Made by a program: the position numbers and the translations under genes. A model generated the notes under the pieces. It had not been told where the DNA came from, did no database searches, and saw only the letters and a program-made list of their open reading frames with translations. Shown one piece after another: positions 54,152 to 63,956 of a DNA stretch of 64,000 bases. Position 1 is the first letter of the stretch, and every line of letters begins with the position of its first letter. The stretch comes from Simiduia litorea (GTDB taxonomy: Bacteria; Pseudomonadota; Gammaproteobacteria; Pseudomonadales; Cellvibrionaceae), in the NCBI RefSeq assembly GCF_042853465.1, contig NZ_AP031497.1, positions 3,720,001 through 3,784,000 on the forward strand. Direction: 5' to 3'.

Positions 54152-55408
54152 TTATTGCGACATGGCGCTGCTAACGCTTTCGGTTTGCCGCGCAACAAAG
54201 CGCCTCAACAAATACAAGGCCACTAAAATTGCGCCAATGGGAACTATGGCACTATAGAAGGCCGTTGTGCCGCCGAATACCTGAAAAATATTCCCGGTAA
54301 TTAAAGAACCTAGGGTTCCGCCCAGCGCCGAAAAAACCACAATTAAACCGGCCATAGGCGCATGTTGTCGAGCCGGCAATGCCGACAACACAACGGAATT
54401 AATAGCCGGATAAACAGGCGCTAAGCAAAGGCCAATTAAAGGAAATACGAAGGCCGCTAAGGGAGCGTCGGCCCAGGTGTAAATAACCTCTCCGCTAACA
54501 CCTGCGGCCAGAGGTAGTGCCACCAGCACTAATAAGATAGCGACCAAGAGTGTCGCATTGAGCAGGTAATACCAGCTCATTCTGCGCAAGACAAAACCGG
54601 CAAGCAGCCGACCGAGCGCCGTGGATGCGGCAAGAATACTGGCCATCTCAATACTCAATGCCGAAGACAGATGTAACACTTGGCTGTTAAACGATGGGAG
54701 CCAAGACATGATACTTTGCTCCACTAACACATAGAGAAAAACGCTCACAATAAAAACAATGACCAGCGGTTGAATACTGAGCTGCACCATACTGGTAAAC
54801 TCCTGCACAAAACCCGGCGCCTTGTCTAACTGCAAGCTGGCTTCGTCGAGTTTAGCGATCAACAGCAACACCAGCGCGATAGCATTGAGACCTGCCAATA
54901 GGTAATACACATTTAGCCAGTTTAGAGATTCCGGCTGTCTAGCATCTACAAAAGCGCTAAAGACAAAGTAGCCTGCCATCACGCCAAGCATAAAAAATGC
55001 CTCTAGAAAATTCATTGTACTAACATGATCTCGCTGGTCTTTAGCCAACAGACCAAGACTGCCAAATACTGAAATTTTAACCAGCGCAAAGCTAACACCT
55101 GTCGCTAGAAATAAGAGTTTAGTCATTAGGAAGGTCGGTACGCTTGGCACTAGTGCGCACACGATAGTCATCGCGGTCAGGGCAATCATCATGCAGCGGC
55201 GATAACCCACGCGAACTAAAAATGACGCTACGATAAAGGACGTTAGCGCAATGCTAATGTCTTTGTAAGCCTCGAGTATCGCAGCATCAGAGGCTTGCAC
55301 CCCCAAGCTATTTTGCACTTGCAAGATGACGGTTCCTACACTGTTTAGCAACATGGCAAAAACAAAGTAGTTGATAAACAGTGACGCACGCATTATCAAA
55401 TTATTCAC
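54152..55408 (-). CDS. MFS sugar transporter
   Basis: 418 residues with about 12 membrane helices. FLVRVGYRRCMMIAL resembles the family's inter-helix loop 2-3 and LGRLLAGFVLRRMSW the corresponding repeat in the second half. Between a TonB receptor and trehalase it is probably the inner-membrane permease for trehalose or a related glucoside. The substrate is inferred from context only. The 13-base gap to trehalase implies one transcript; a long hairpin separates it from the receptor gene. Confidence 0.9.
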   Translation of the reverse strand: MNNLIMRASLFINYFVFAMLLNSVGTVILQVQNSLGVQASDAAILEAYKDISIALTSFIVASFLVRVGYRRCMMIALTAMTIVCALVPSVPTFLMTKLLFLATGVSFALVKISVFGSLGLLAKDQRDHVSTMNFLEAFFMLGVMAGYFVFSAFVDARQPESLNWLNVYYLLAGLNAIALVLLLIAKLDEASLQLDKAPGFVQEFTSMVQLSIQPLVIVFIVSVFLYVLVEQSIMSWLPSFNSQVLHLSSALSIEMASILAASTALGRLLAGFVLRRMSWYYLLNATLLVAILLVLVALPLAAGVSGEVIYTWADAPLAAFVFPLIGLCLAPVYPAINSVVLSALPARQHAPMAGLIVVFSALGGTLGSLITGNIFQVFGGTTAFYSAIVPIGAILVALYLLRRFVARQTESVSSAMSQ

Positions 55409-55502
55409 AAGTACACTCTACATTATTGTTTCTACAGCTATTTATTAGCCAAAGCCTAGCACTGAAATTTAAGCGACCTTAAAGGAAGGCAGAACGGAAT
55501 TG

Positions 55503-55540
55503 CCCTTACACACATGACTCAAGAGTTATGTGTGTAAGGG
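55503..55540 (-). repeat. 17-bp hairpin between receptor and MFS genes
   Basis: CCCTTACACACATGACT and AGTTATGTGTGTAAGGG pair over 17 positions (one G-U), with a CAAG loop. No T-tract. It may set the ratio of receptor to downstream transcript. Confidence 0.8.
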
Positions 55541-55561
55541 TATTACGCAATTAACAAAACA

Positions 55562-57853
55562 CTAAAATTGATAAGCTACGCTGAAAACCGTACTGAATGG
55601 CATGATATAGCGGCCATTGGCAGCTGCAGGGTCACGCGGATCACCTTCGGTTAATGCTTGCTCATCGGTGACGTTATCCAATGCAAGTTGCAACTGTAGA
55701 TTTTCACTCACATCAACAAGAACACCCAAGTCAATTTTCTCATAGGCCTCTAAGGTTACTTCGTTGTCAGGGTCGGCAAAGCGATCGCCAATAAAGGAGA
55801 CAGCACCGTAGAAGGTCATCGCCATATCGCCGGCGAGGGCTAGGTCATAACTCGGTGACAAACGCACTTGGTAATTTGGTTGGCGCTGCGCTTCCTTGCC
55901 TGTTAGGGCTGGGTTTTCTGTCACCTCGGTGTTCTGTACTGTGCCATTCAGCGTTAACGCAAAACCACTCTCGTGATACCAGCGTCCGTCTAACTCCACA
56001 CCATAAGCCTGATTGGTAAATACTTGCGCAGGCGCGCCCGGTTGCGTCACAAAGGTGTCGCCCTTCACTTCGTTGCCAAACAGCGTGACATAGGCCGACA
56101 GGGTATCGAACGCGGCTTTATAGCCCAACTCAAATTGGGTGACTTCTTTAATCAAATCCTCGCCATTGCTGTAGGCACCAAAGTTATCGCGAAAATCATC
56201 GAAGTAAGGAAATTTGTAGCCTTGGCTATAGCGCGCAAACAAACCTTGGTTTTCATTGAGGTCATAGTTAGCACCAAGGGTTAACGAAGATTTTGTCTCG
56301 TCGTATTGCACAGATTTGGTGATGACATTGTCGAGCCCTTCATCAACCGTGTACTCCACCTGATGATTTTCGCTGCGCAGGCCAATATCGACACTAAGCG
56401 CATCGCTTGCGTGCCACGTAAATGAACCGTAAAGCGCATTCGAGCGTGCATCACCGGTAGCATCGATATCATAATTCCAACCACAGCTGTCAACACTGGC
56501 TTGGTTGCATTCAATGCCATCAACGCGTTCGCCACCGTTGGCAACCACCATGTATTTCTGATTGCCCAAAGACCACCACTCATCAATGGAGGTGGTTGCC
56601 GTGTAGTAACCCAAGGAAAATTCATAGGCTTCGTAGTTGCCCGATAGCGCCAGATTATTGGTAAACGATTCGATATCTTTGCGCACTACCCAAGCACCCT
56701 GCTGCTGGATATAGGCATCTCGGCCAATGGCATTGCCGGTGACCGCGCCAGTCAGAGCGCCGATAACAACCGCGCCGGTATCCGCCGCTGGGTCATCAAG
56801 CAGGTCGCCTACATTAACGGCATTACCATTGGGCACGAGGCCGAAGGTATTTGCCTCACCCGCCGTAACGTTTAATGAGTTCGACAGGGTTAAATTTTCA
56901 TTGACGGTAAAATCAAAATTCATCCCACTGACCGAGCCCTTCCAACCACGGCCCTCGCCCAAGTCGACGGCTTCAACTGAGTTATCTGGCCCATAAGTAA
57001 TGGTGGACTGGCGGTTGAGTGTGCCGAGCTGATTAAAACTTGCATCGACACCCGGCACGTTCAAGGCCACCGGTAGGTACCAAACGCCGGCATCATCGGT
57101 GTTGCGATGATAAAAATTGACACTGCCTTGATCCAAGTCTTTGGTGATGTTGACAGTAAACTGCTTGCCTTCTTCAGCATTGAAGCCAGCGTCGCGGATA
57201 CCCGGCGAGGTCGAGGTATAGCCGCCCACCATGTAATAGAGCCCATCGGATAGCTTGCCGCTCATCACGCCGTCAACCCGCTGCAGGTTGTAATCAGAGG
57301 TTGAGTATTTCACCAAACCTTCCGTTTCCTCGCCGCCACGCTTGAGCAAGAAGTTGGTGGTTAAGCCTGGCTGACCGTTATCCAGCACCGATTGGGTACC
57401 GCCGCGTAAACCTTCCATGCGCTCAATGGTTTCATCAATCCGAAACAGCGTGGTGTTTTCTAGGAAGGAGACCGTTGGTGGTGGGAAGATCGGCGCGCCT
57501 TCCAACTGCACGGTGAGAAAAGGCGCGTCGCCGCTGCTGGGAAAGCCGCGCACAAACACGTTGGCACCAGCGATACCGCCAGAACTTTCGGCCCAGACCC
57601 CAGGAATCGTCTTAAGTAGGTCCGCTGTGCTTTTCGGGGAAAAGCGCTTGATATCCTCGTCGGTGACATTGGTGATGGCAAAGCTGGCATCGAGCTTGCG
57701 AATTTCACCGCCACCGGCAATACCAGTGACAACCACCTCTTCCAGTGTCGGTGTGCGCGAGTCGTTTTGGGTGTCTTGGGCGCCGACAACTGGGCCGTAA
57801 CCCGCGATTAAGATAGATACCGCAAGGGCCAGCGGTGTTTTGGCATAGTTCAT
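55562..57853 (-). CDS. TonB-dependent receptor of the trehalose locus
   Basis: 763 residues. After a signal peptide (LAVSILIAGYGPVVGA) comes LEEVVVTG, the TonB box; the plug contains RFSPKSTADLLKTIPGVWAESSGG, ANVFVRGFP and EGLRGGTQSVLDNGQPG, and the barrel ends in FSVAYQF. Such receptors in Xanthomonadales and Cellvibrionales take up oligosaccharides. The genes beside it (MFS, trehalase, LacI regulator) suggest trehalose or an oligosaccharide related to it. Two operators lie upstream. The gene is intact. Confidence 0.93.
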   Translation of the reverse strand: MNYAKTPLALAVSILIAGYGPVVGAQDTQNDSRTPTLEEVVVTGIAGGGEIRKLDASFAITNVTDEDIKRFSPKSTADLLKTIPGVWAESSGGIAGANVFVRGFPSSGDAPFLTVQLEGAPIFPPPTVSFLENTTLFRIDETIERMEGLRGGTQSVLDNGQPGLTTNFLLKRGGEETEGLVKYSTSDYNLQRVDGVMSGKLSDGLYYMVGGYTSTSPGIRDAGFNAEEGKQFTVNITKDLDQGSVNFYHRNTDDAGVWYLPVALNVPGVDASFNQLGTLNRQSTITYGPDNSVEAVDLGEGRGWKGSVSGMNFDFTVNENLTLSNSLNVTAGEANTFGLVPNGNAVNVGDLLDDPAADTGAVVIGALTGAVTGNAIGRDAYIQQQGAWVVRKDIESFTNNLALSGNYEAYEFSLGYYTATTSIDEWWSLGNQKYMVVANGGERVDGIECNQASVDSCGWNYDIDATGDARSNALYGSFTWHASDALSVDIGLRSENHQVEYTVDEGLDNVITKSVQYDETKSSLTLGANYDLNENQGLFARYSQGYKFPYFDDFRDNFGAYSNGEDLIKEVTQFELGYKAAFDTLSAYVTLFGNEVKGDTFVTQPGAPAQVFTNQAYGVELDGRWYHESGFALTLNGTVQNTEVTENPALTGKEAQRQPNYQVRLSPSYDLALAGDMAMTFYGAVSFIGDRFADPDNEVTLEAYEKIDLGVLVDVSENLQLQLALDNVTDEQALTEGDPRDPAAANGRYIMPFSTVFSVAYQF

Positions 57854-57932
57854 TGGGTTGCTCCCCCGAAAAGTTATTTTTTGTCATTATGGCTCTGAAT
57901 CGTCGATCTGGTTGGCGAGTAGCGCGAACTAA

Positions 57933-57946
57933 TGCAAACGATTGCA
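57933..57946. promoter_or_regulatory. LacI operator 1 (TGCAAACGATTGCA)
   Basis: Arms TGCAA and TTGCA with a central CG, the LacI-family layout. It lies between the divergent receptor and regulator genes. Confidence 0.72.
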
Positions 57947-57964
57947 TGAGTGAAAAACATACTA

Positions 57965-57978
57965 TGCAATCATTTGCA
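57965..57978. promoter_or_regulatory. LacI operator 2 (TGCAATCATTTGCA)
   Basis: Same TGCAA/TTGCA arms, centre 32 bases from operator 1 (three helical turns), allowing cooperative binding. Confidence 0.68.
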
Positions 57979-58078
57979 CAAATGCAAGCAAGCGCTATCA
58001 CCCAACTTAAACCTTCACCCCGAGGCGCTTTTTTGTCAGGATGTACAACCCTTTGGGATTAGCCCTACAAACAAGGCC

Positions 58079-59092
58079 ATGGTGTACATGAAGCAGGCGA
58101 AAACTCTCGCAGATATAGCAAAGTTAGCTGGCGTGGCGGAGTCCACCGTATCGCGCGCGCTGAAAAATAGCCCGCTAATCAGTGCTGCCACCAAGCAAAA
58201 GGTGATGGCCATTGCCAGCGAGCACAACTTTCATATCGATGTGCGGGCCCAAAACTTCAAAATGGGTAAATCCCAAACCATCGCCGTCATCATCAACCTC
58301 AACCCTACCAGTGGACAGGTATTGTCAGATCCGTTTTTACTCGGCTTAGTGGGTTGTATCGCGGATGAAGTGGCAACGAAGGGTTACGACTTATTGTTCT
58401 CCACCATGCGTGACTTCTCGGCGCGCCAAGCTTTGTCTTATCTCGCTGGCCGCAAAGCCGATGGCCTATTGATCGTCGGCCAAGGCGCAGACCCGACAGC
58501 CCTAGACTATATGGCCGATCAAGGTGTGCCGTTCGTCGTTTGGGGCCAGTTGTGTCGCCCCTCGCGCTACGTGACAGTGGGCTCAGATAATCACAAGGGG
58601 GCCTATTTGGCGACCCGCCATCTACTCGAGCAAGGTCGATCCAACTTATTGTTCCTCGGCGACACCAACCACATTGAAATTGCCGCTCGCTATCAAGGCT
58701 TCCAACAGGCATTGGCGGAACGGCAACTCGACGCCAGCCATAGCATGCACGCCAGCGCCGCTTTCTGCATGCAATCTGGGTTCGAACAAACCCAGCGTAT
58801 TTTGGCGGACAATAAACCGCTGGACGGCATAGTCTGTAGCAGCGATCTCATAGCCTTTGGCTGTATAAACGCGATTACGGCGGCGGGAAAGAAAACCCCA
58901 TCCGATATCGCCGTGACAGGTTACGACAATATTCTCATGGCGGAATATTTTGCCCCCGCGCTCACCACGGTGGCGCAGGACATTAAAACCGGCGCACAGC
59001 ACATGGTCTCATCACTGATGGCCATGATTGACGGCGGCCAAGGTCAAAGCCTACAACTGGAGCCCGCGCTCGTGGTGCGGGAGTCCACCTGA
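58079..59092 (+). CDS. LacI-family regulator of the trehalose locus
   Basis: 337 residues from the ATG at 58079 (AAGG upstream; 58088 is an alternative). KTLADIAKLAGVAESTVSRALKNS is the LacI helix-turn-helix, recognisable as AGVAESTVSRALKN. The periplasmic-binding-like effector domain includes GYDNILMAEYFAPALTTV. It faces the trehalose receptor gene, and its likely operators are the two TGCAA/TTGCA sites between them. Cupin and lipoprotein genes follow on the same strand. Confidence 0.93.
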   Translation: MVYMKQAKTLADIAKLAGVAESTVSRALKNSPLISAATKQKVMAIASEHNFHIDVRAQNFKMGKSQTIAVIINLNPTSGQVLSDPFLLGLVGCIADEVATKGYDLLFSTMRDFSARQALSYLAGRKADGLLIVGQGADPTALDYMADQGVPFVVWGQLCRPSRYVTVGSDNHKGAYLATRHLLEQGRSNLLFLGDTNHIEIAARYQGFQQALAERQLDASHSMHASAAFCMQSGFEQTQRILADNKPLDGIVCSSDLIAFGCINAITAAGKKTPSDIAVTGYDNILMAEYFAPALTTVAQDIKTGAQHMVSSLMAMIDGGQGQSLQLEPALVVREST

Positions 59093-59152
59093 ATTGGCGT
59101 CGCCCTGCCCGTCAAAACACGAAAAACGCAACCTATAGCGGGGAGCCAACCA

Positions 59153-59518
59153 TTGAAGCCGAGCGCGATAAACCTCACAGATAAATTGGCCCAATTCACC
59201 GACCATTGGGCGCCAAAAGTCATTGCAGAAATGAATAACTATCAGTTTAAGCTGGTGAAAATTCAGGGCGAATTTGTTTGGCATAGTCACCCAGACACAG
59301 ATGAAGTGTTCGTAGTTATTGACGGCGAGCTAAACATCGCATTTAGAGATGGGGTTGTCCGATTAAACGCGGGAGAGATGGTTGTTGTACCAAAAGGCGT
59401 TGAACATAAGCCATTCGCAAACCGAGAGTGCAACGTGATGCTCATTGAGCCAAAGGGCGTCATTAACACCGGCGAGGCAGAAAGCACCTTGACCGCCGAA
59501 AATGACATATGGATTTAA
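59153..59518 (+). CDS. Small single-domain cupin
   Basis: 121 residues from a TTG start with GGGGAG 8 bases upstream. FVWHSHPDTDEVFVVIDGELNIAF supplies the metal ligands (HSH...E) and VVVPKGVEHKPFA the fourth histidine. This is the common mannose-6-phosphate-isomerase-like cupin fold, function unassigned. It lies 60 bases after the LacI gene. Confidence 0.86.
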   Translation: MKPSAINLTDKLAQFTDHWAPKVIAEMNNYQFKLVKIQGEFVWHSHPDTDEVFVVIDGELNIAFRDGVVRLNAGEMVVVPKGVEHKPFANRECNVMLIEPKGVINTGEAESTLTAENDIWI

Positions 59519-59579
59519 ACGTCTTATCATTCGACGGCCGTCAAAACCCAGATTGTTCACCGAGAAAGGATAAACAGCG

Positions 59580-60032
59580 GTGCATAAACTTCTCATTATG
59601 CTGCTCGTCAGTGCATTATCAGGTTGCGTAGGCCCCCGCGGCGCACTCAACCCTTTACCTAAGGTTGTGTCGCCGACAGACACAGCTGAAATATTCATTC
59701 TCCGAAACAATAATTTCGCAGGCAGCGCGGTCAACTATAGAGTCACACTGGATGGCCTAGAGATTTTGGGCATTGGCATAGGAGAACACACAAGCTTCCA
59801 AGTGGATTCTGGGCAACACGCCATAGGCGTGATCTGCAATGGGGGCTGGGCACCGGGCGATCACTTTAATGAGAAACGTGTTTATATGGAGCCGGGCAGC
59901 GTCCACTACTTCATGGCTAGAGCTGGCGGTGTTTGCGCCGTTATCGAAGTGATCAATGAACAAGTAGCAAAGAAATATATTAAAAGTGATAAATTTATTG
60001 AACTGTCAGCTACGCAAAACGCGCCCGAATAA
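59580..60032 (+). CDS. Lipoprotein, DUF2846-like
   Basis: 150 residues from a GTG. Lipobox LSGC with the lipidated cysteine at 16. The pattern AEIFILRNNNFAGSAVNYRVTLDG and VYMEPGSVHYFMARAG resembles the DUF2846 group, small beta-sandwich lipoproteins whose role is unknown. Two further cysteines (VICNGG, GGVCAV) could form a disulfide. The gene stands alone 61 bases after the cupin. Confidence 0.78.
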   Translation: MHKLLIMLLVSALSGCVGPRGALNPLPKVVSPTDTAEIFILRNNNFAGSAVNYRVTLDGLEILGIGIGEHTSFQVDSGQHAIGVICNGGWAPGDHFNEKRVYMEPGSVHYFMARAGGVCAVIEVINEQVAKKYIKSDKFIELSATQNAPE

Positions 60033-60095
60033 ACAAACTTAGTAGACAAAACCCCTATATTCATGGCCCGAACTGAAGTCGTCATCGGCACCGGA

Positions 60096-60132
60096 ATAGC
60101 GACCTAAGTACAAAGAGCGCTTGGGTCGCTAT
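60096..60132. terminator. Strong hairpin between convergent genes
   Basis: ATAGCGACCTAAG and CTTGGGTCGCTAT pair over 13 positions (one G-U) around an 11-base loop. It lies between the lipoprotein and choice-of-anchor B genes. No T-tract. Confidence 0.6.
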
Positions 60133-60165
60133 CCGATCACTTAGAAAATTTCAGCCCCAAAAACG

Positions 60166-61500
60166 CTACTGCTCAAACGCCGTTTCGGCACTAGAACAGC
60201 TAGTATCGGCGGGGTAGTCCGTCGCACCATCGGCGTCGTTATCAAGCAAATCAGAGCACTCGGGAATGGCACCAAGATTGGGGCGTAGGATAAAAAACTC
60301 GCCATCGATATTTGCCGTGATCATAAGGCCGCTATCGAAGAAGGGAAAAACACTCCATACGCCATCAAACACGGCGTTATTATTCTGCGGCCAAGTATCG
60401 AAATAGGCCACCTCGCGCATCTCACCCAAGGCGAGATTACCCTGGCGCAATACTCGCACACCGGCTGTGTAGTTGGCTTGAAAAATATGATTGCCTTTAA
60501 CATAGAGATTATGGTCAATGCTGTTGGTAGTGTTATTAAAGGCGCTAACAAAAGTTGGGTTGGCGAGATTACTCGTATCAAAGACAAGGGTTCGGGTTTT
60601 AATGCCGAAATTGGTTTCGTCTAACTCATCGCCGAGAATAAAATGATTGTGGTCTTCGGTCAGCCACCCCTGATGGGTGTAACCCACCTGGCTGTAACTA
60701 CGCTTAGCTATCAATTGCGGTGCCGACTTATCAGTAACGTCAACAATAGTGAGCGTGTCTTCATTGGCACCAAAACAAATTTCTCGGCCGCGGTAGTTGC
60801 TATCGTCTCCCCAGTAAGTGACGCATTGCACATCGTGGGTATAACCATCGCCAGCGTAACAACCGGCAAATTTGGGCATATGCGGCTCATTCATGTCGAT
60901 CATATGCAAGCCGCCGCCGCAGGTATTTGACCCCACCACATAGGCAAAATTCGTATCTTCATTCACGGCAATGTTATGGGCGCTGCCGAACTCTTGATAA
61001 TGATAAATAGGGGCAATGGTTTCGCCATTATTGCGATCTACCAAGCCTTTAATATGCACAACTTGCATACCGTGCCCGGTCGCTTCGCTCACGATCACCG
61101 CGTGATCATTAATCTCTTTAACATCGCGCCAAGACGAACTACCGGTGGCGGTTGGCAAAAAAGCAACGAATTCGGGCGCCTCTGGATTGGTCATGCGAAC
61201 AAACGCGGTACCCGTGGTCAAGGCTAAAAAGGCGTAGTCATCGCCATTAATCTGATCCTGCCAACCCCATATATCCGACGCCTGCACGTTAAACTTAAAA
61301 CCAGACACCCTATCCACATTCAAACAAGGGTAATTGTCCGCAAGATTATTGAAACAATCTGCCCCAGCCCTAGGGGTTGCAGTCACATCGTTAGAATCCG
61401 GCACAGTAGGCGTTAGATGACTGTGACCACCACTACTGCCGCCCCCACCGCAAGCGGCAAGCATTAACGCGGCCATTGAAATAAGTAGCATCGGTTTCAT
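60166..61500 (-). CDS. Choice-of-anchor B family lipoprotein
   Basis: 444 residues from the ATG at 61500 (GGAG upstream), preferred over 61524 because the lipobox LAAC lies at 17 residues. After a glycine/serine linker and HSH segment, LVIVD-like beta-propeller repeats follow (NIAVNEDTNFAYVVGSNTCGGG, THQGWLTEDHNHFILGDELDETN). The C-terminus ECSDLLDNDADGATDYPADTSC is the calcium-loop-like tail common in surface proteins of marine gammaproteobacteria. It probably sits on the cell surface. It is divergent from the TonB receptor at 61857, which suggests a functional pair. Confidence 0.87.
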   Translation of the reverse strand: MKPMLLISMAALMLAACGGGGSSGGHSHLTPTVPDSNDVTATPRAGADCFNNLADNYPCLNVDRVSGFKFNVQASDIWGWQDQINGDDYAFLALTTGTAFVRMTNPEAPEFVAFLPTATGSSSWRDVKEINDHAVIVSEATGHGMQVVHIKGLVDRNNGETIAPIYHYQEFGSAHNIAVNEDTNFAYVVGSNTCGGGLHMIDMNEPHMPKFAGCYAGDGYTHDVQCVTYWGDDSNYRGREICFGANEDTLTIVDVTDKSAPQLIAKRSYSQVGYTHQGWLTEDHNHFILGDELDETNFGIKTRTLVFDTSNLANPTFVSAFNNTTNSIDHNLYVKGNHIFQANYTAGVRVLRQGNLALGEMREVAYFDTWPQNNNAVFDGVWSVFPFFDSGLMITANIDGEFFILRPNLGAIPECSDLLDNDADGATDYPADTSCSSAETAFEQ

Positions 61501-61856
61501 GGTAAAGATTCTCCGTAACAGCACCCAGAGGGGTGAAAACCCATAAACTTGCGGAACTTTATGACATTTTTAACCTTAAACAACAAGCTAAGGCGAGTCG
61601 CTATAGATAGGTCAACGCTGAAGTCACCCGCTAATCAGCCAGCGAAATATTACAATAAGCCATCACACATGAATGTGTAGCAACACTATTTTTTAAACAA
61701 TGCTGCCAAAAGGATTAAACGTGCCAGAAAACTACTAAGGCAATAATCTCTTGGCGTGGGGTGTCATTGGCCACAACCGATGTATCAGCCTGATTTACTG
61801 GCCTATTCCTGCTAGGCTAGCAGCCCACGTCTATCGGCATAAAAGGTTAAGCGCCA
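61501..61856. other. Divergent promoter region with a 15-base palindrome
   Basis: 356 bases between the choice-of-anchor B and TonB receptor genes. CTGCTAG-G-CTAGCAG at 61809-61823 is a perfect palindrome 34 bases before the receptor ATG, a candidate operator. Nothing else recognised. Confidence 0.5.
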
Positions 61857-63956
61857 ATGGCTGGCTCTCCGTGTTTTTTTCGATTATGCACATTTTTTTG
61901 TGGGCTGTTCTGTAGCCAAGGGCTCACGGCGGCCACCGAGCTCAAGCGATCACACGAGATAGAAACAATAACGGTCACGGCAACGCGAAATGAAGCGGAC
62001 ATCAATACCATCCCCGCCAGCATCAGCGTTGTTAATCACGCGCAGTTGAGTCGCATTTCAGCGGTGCACATTAGCGAAGCTCTCGCCGCAGTACCTGGGG
62101 TTTGGATTAGCCGTGGCAATGGTCAAGAACACCTCACCGCGATTCGCTCACCGGTATTAACCGGAGCGGGTAGCTGTGGAGCATTTGCAGTAACAGAAGA
62201 AGGCGTGCCGGTGAGAGCGACGGGCTTTTGTAACGTCAATCAATTATTCGACCTCAATTACGAGCAAGCGCAGCAGCTAGAAGTATTGCGCGGCCCGGGC
62301 ACGGTGTTATTTGGCTCCGATGCACAACACGGCGTCATCAACCTTGTGACTGCAGCCGCGAGTAACCCGCCTGAAAATACAGCGGGCATCGAAGTTGGCG
62401 CCAATGATTATGCGCGAATAAAGCTAAGCCATCATGGGCTGCATAGGGATCACGCCGTCGCACTCCATTTGAACGCCGCGCACGATGGTGGATACAAAGA
62501 TGACTCGGGCTATGACCAACAGAAACTGCTAGTGCGACACGATTACACCGACACCCAGCTAAGTGTGCGCACGCTCCTAAGTATCAACAACCTCAACCAA
62601 GAAACAGCTGGGTATGTTAGCGGCCAAGATGCCTATAAAGACAAGAGTAGAAAGCAGGAAAATCCAAACCCAGAAGCGTTTCGAGACGCCCAATCGGCAC
62701 GGCTGCAATCGCGCCTCGAAATCTCTCTCAATAATACATCCACCCTTCGACTGACGCCTTATACCCGCTACACCGACATGACCTTCATGATGCATTTTCT
62801 ACCGGGCACACCGGTTGAGCAAAACGGGCATAAAAGTCTCGGTGTCCAAGTAGCTTATTTCAATTCTTTGTCCGACACCTTAAACCTAACATCGGGTTTG
62901 GACATGGAATATACCGACGCTTGGCTGAAACAAACCCAAGCAGAGGGCTTCTCCTCTTTTCCCGCAGGCAAACAATACGACTACACCGTGCAGGGGCAAC
63001 TAGCGGCGGCATTCAGCTCCTTAGATTATCGGCTTAGCGACGCAACATTAATGACCGGAGGCCTTCGCTACGAGCACTTGGGGTACGACTACAAGAATAC
63101 GATGATCAGCGGTGATACGGCAGAGGACGGCAGCCCTTGCATCAACAGTTTTACCGGCGCGGTTGGCTGCCGCTATACAAGACCGGAAGATAGCAAAGAA
63201 GCATTTAATAACCTTTCAACCAATTTCGCCTTACTACACGACATCGCTGAACAGCATCGCATCTTTGTACGTTTGGCCGAGGGTAATCGCGCACCGCAAG
63301 CCACGGAAATGTATCGGTTGCAAAATGGCCAAATGCAAGCAGAGCTCAGCGCCGAAGAAATTCTTAGCGCGGAGCTAGGTATACGTGGGCAGCTCAACAA
63401 CACGAACTACGCCATAACGGTTTTCCGCATGACCAAAGACCATGTGATTTTTCAATCATCCGATAGACTCAACCTCGGCGATGGAAAAACCGATCACCTC
63501 GGCACCGAATATGAATTGCATTGGCAAATAAACAAGCAATGGCGTTTAAGTTTTTCAGGCACAGTTGCTCAACACCAGTATCAATCAAATATAAGCGCGC
63601 CAGGCACAAACAACGAACTAGAAACACGAGGCAATACCGTTGTTTCTGCGCCAAAACACGTGAACGCCCTGCGTATTAACTGGCAACCCAGCCATGCCTC
63701 AAGCCTAGAGTTTGAATGGTTGGCCATGGGAAGCTATTACACAGATTTAGAAAATAACCATCGCTATGGTGGCCACAACCTCGTTAACGCAAGATTCATG
63801 CACCACTTGCAAAAAAACCTTAACCTAGGCCTGCGAATTAAGAACCTGACCAACACCGACTACGCCGAGCGCGCCGATTTTTCCAGCTTTGATGGCGACC
63901 GCTATTTCATCGGCGAACCACGCTCAATCTTCGTCAGCCTTGAGCTAGCACTTTAG
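61857..63956 (+). CDS. TonB-dependent receptor, cysteine-containing plug
   Basis: 699 residues. A signal peptide (LCTFFCGLFCSQGLTA) is followed by IETITVTATR (TonB box) and the plug IPASISVVNHAQLSRISAVHISEALAAVPGVWISRGNG, seen in ISEALAAVPGVWISRG. LTGAGSCGAF and VRATGFCNVNQLF contribute two cysteines likely to pair, and EVLRGPGTVLFGSDAQHGVINLV closes the plug. The barrel is complete. The ligand is unknown; the neighbouring surface lipoprotein may help capture it. It ends 44 bases before the window edge. Confidence 0.92.
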   Translation: MAGSPCFFRLCTFFCGLFCSQGLTAATELKRSHEIETITVTATRNEADINTIPASISVVNHAQLSRISAVHISEALAAVPGVWISRGNGQEHLTAIRSPVLTGAGSCGAFAVTEEGVPVRATGFCNVNQLFDLNYEQAQQLEVLRGPGTVLFGSDAQHGVINLVTAAASNPPENTAGIEVGANDYARIKLSHHGLHRDHAVALHLNAAHDGGYKDDSGYDQQKLLVRHDYTDTQLSVRTLLSINNLNQETAGYVSGQDAYKDKSRKQENPNPEAFRDAQSARLQSRLEISLNNTSTLRLTPYTRYTDMTFMMHFLPGTPVEQNGHKSLGVQVAYFNSLSDTLNLTSGLDMEYTDAWLKQTQAEGFSSFPAGKQYDYTVQGQLAAAFSSLDYRLSDATLMTGGLRYEHLGYDYKNTMISGDTAEDGSPCINSFTGAVGCRYTRPEDSKEAFNNLSTNFALLHDIAEQHRIFVRLAEGNRAPQATEMYRLQNGQMQAELSAEEILSAELGIRGQLNNTNYAITVFRMTKDHVIFQSSDRLNLGDGKTDHLGTEYELHWQINKQWRLSFSGTVAQHQYQSNISAPGTNNELETRGNTVVSAPKHVNALRINWQPSHASSLEFEWLAMGSYYTDLENNHRYGGHNLVNARFMHHLQKNLNLGLRIKNLTNTDYAERADFSSFDGDRYFIGEPRSIFVSLELAL

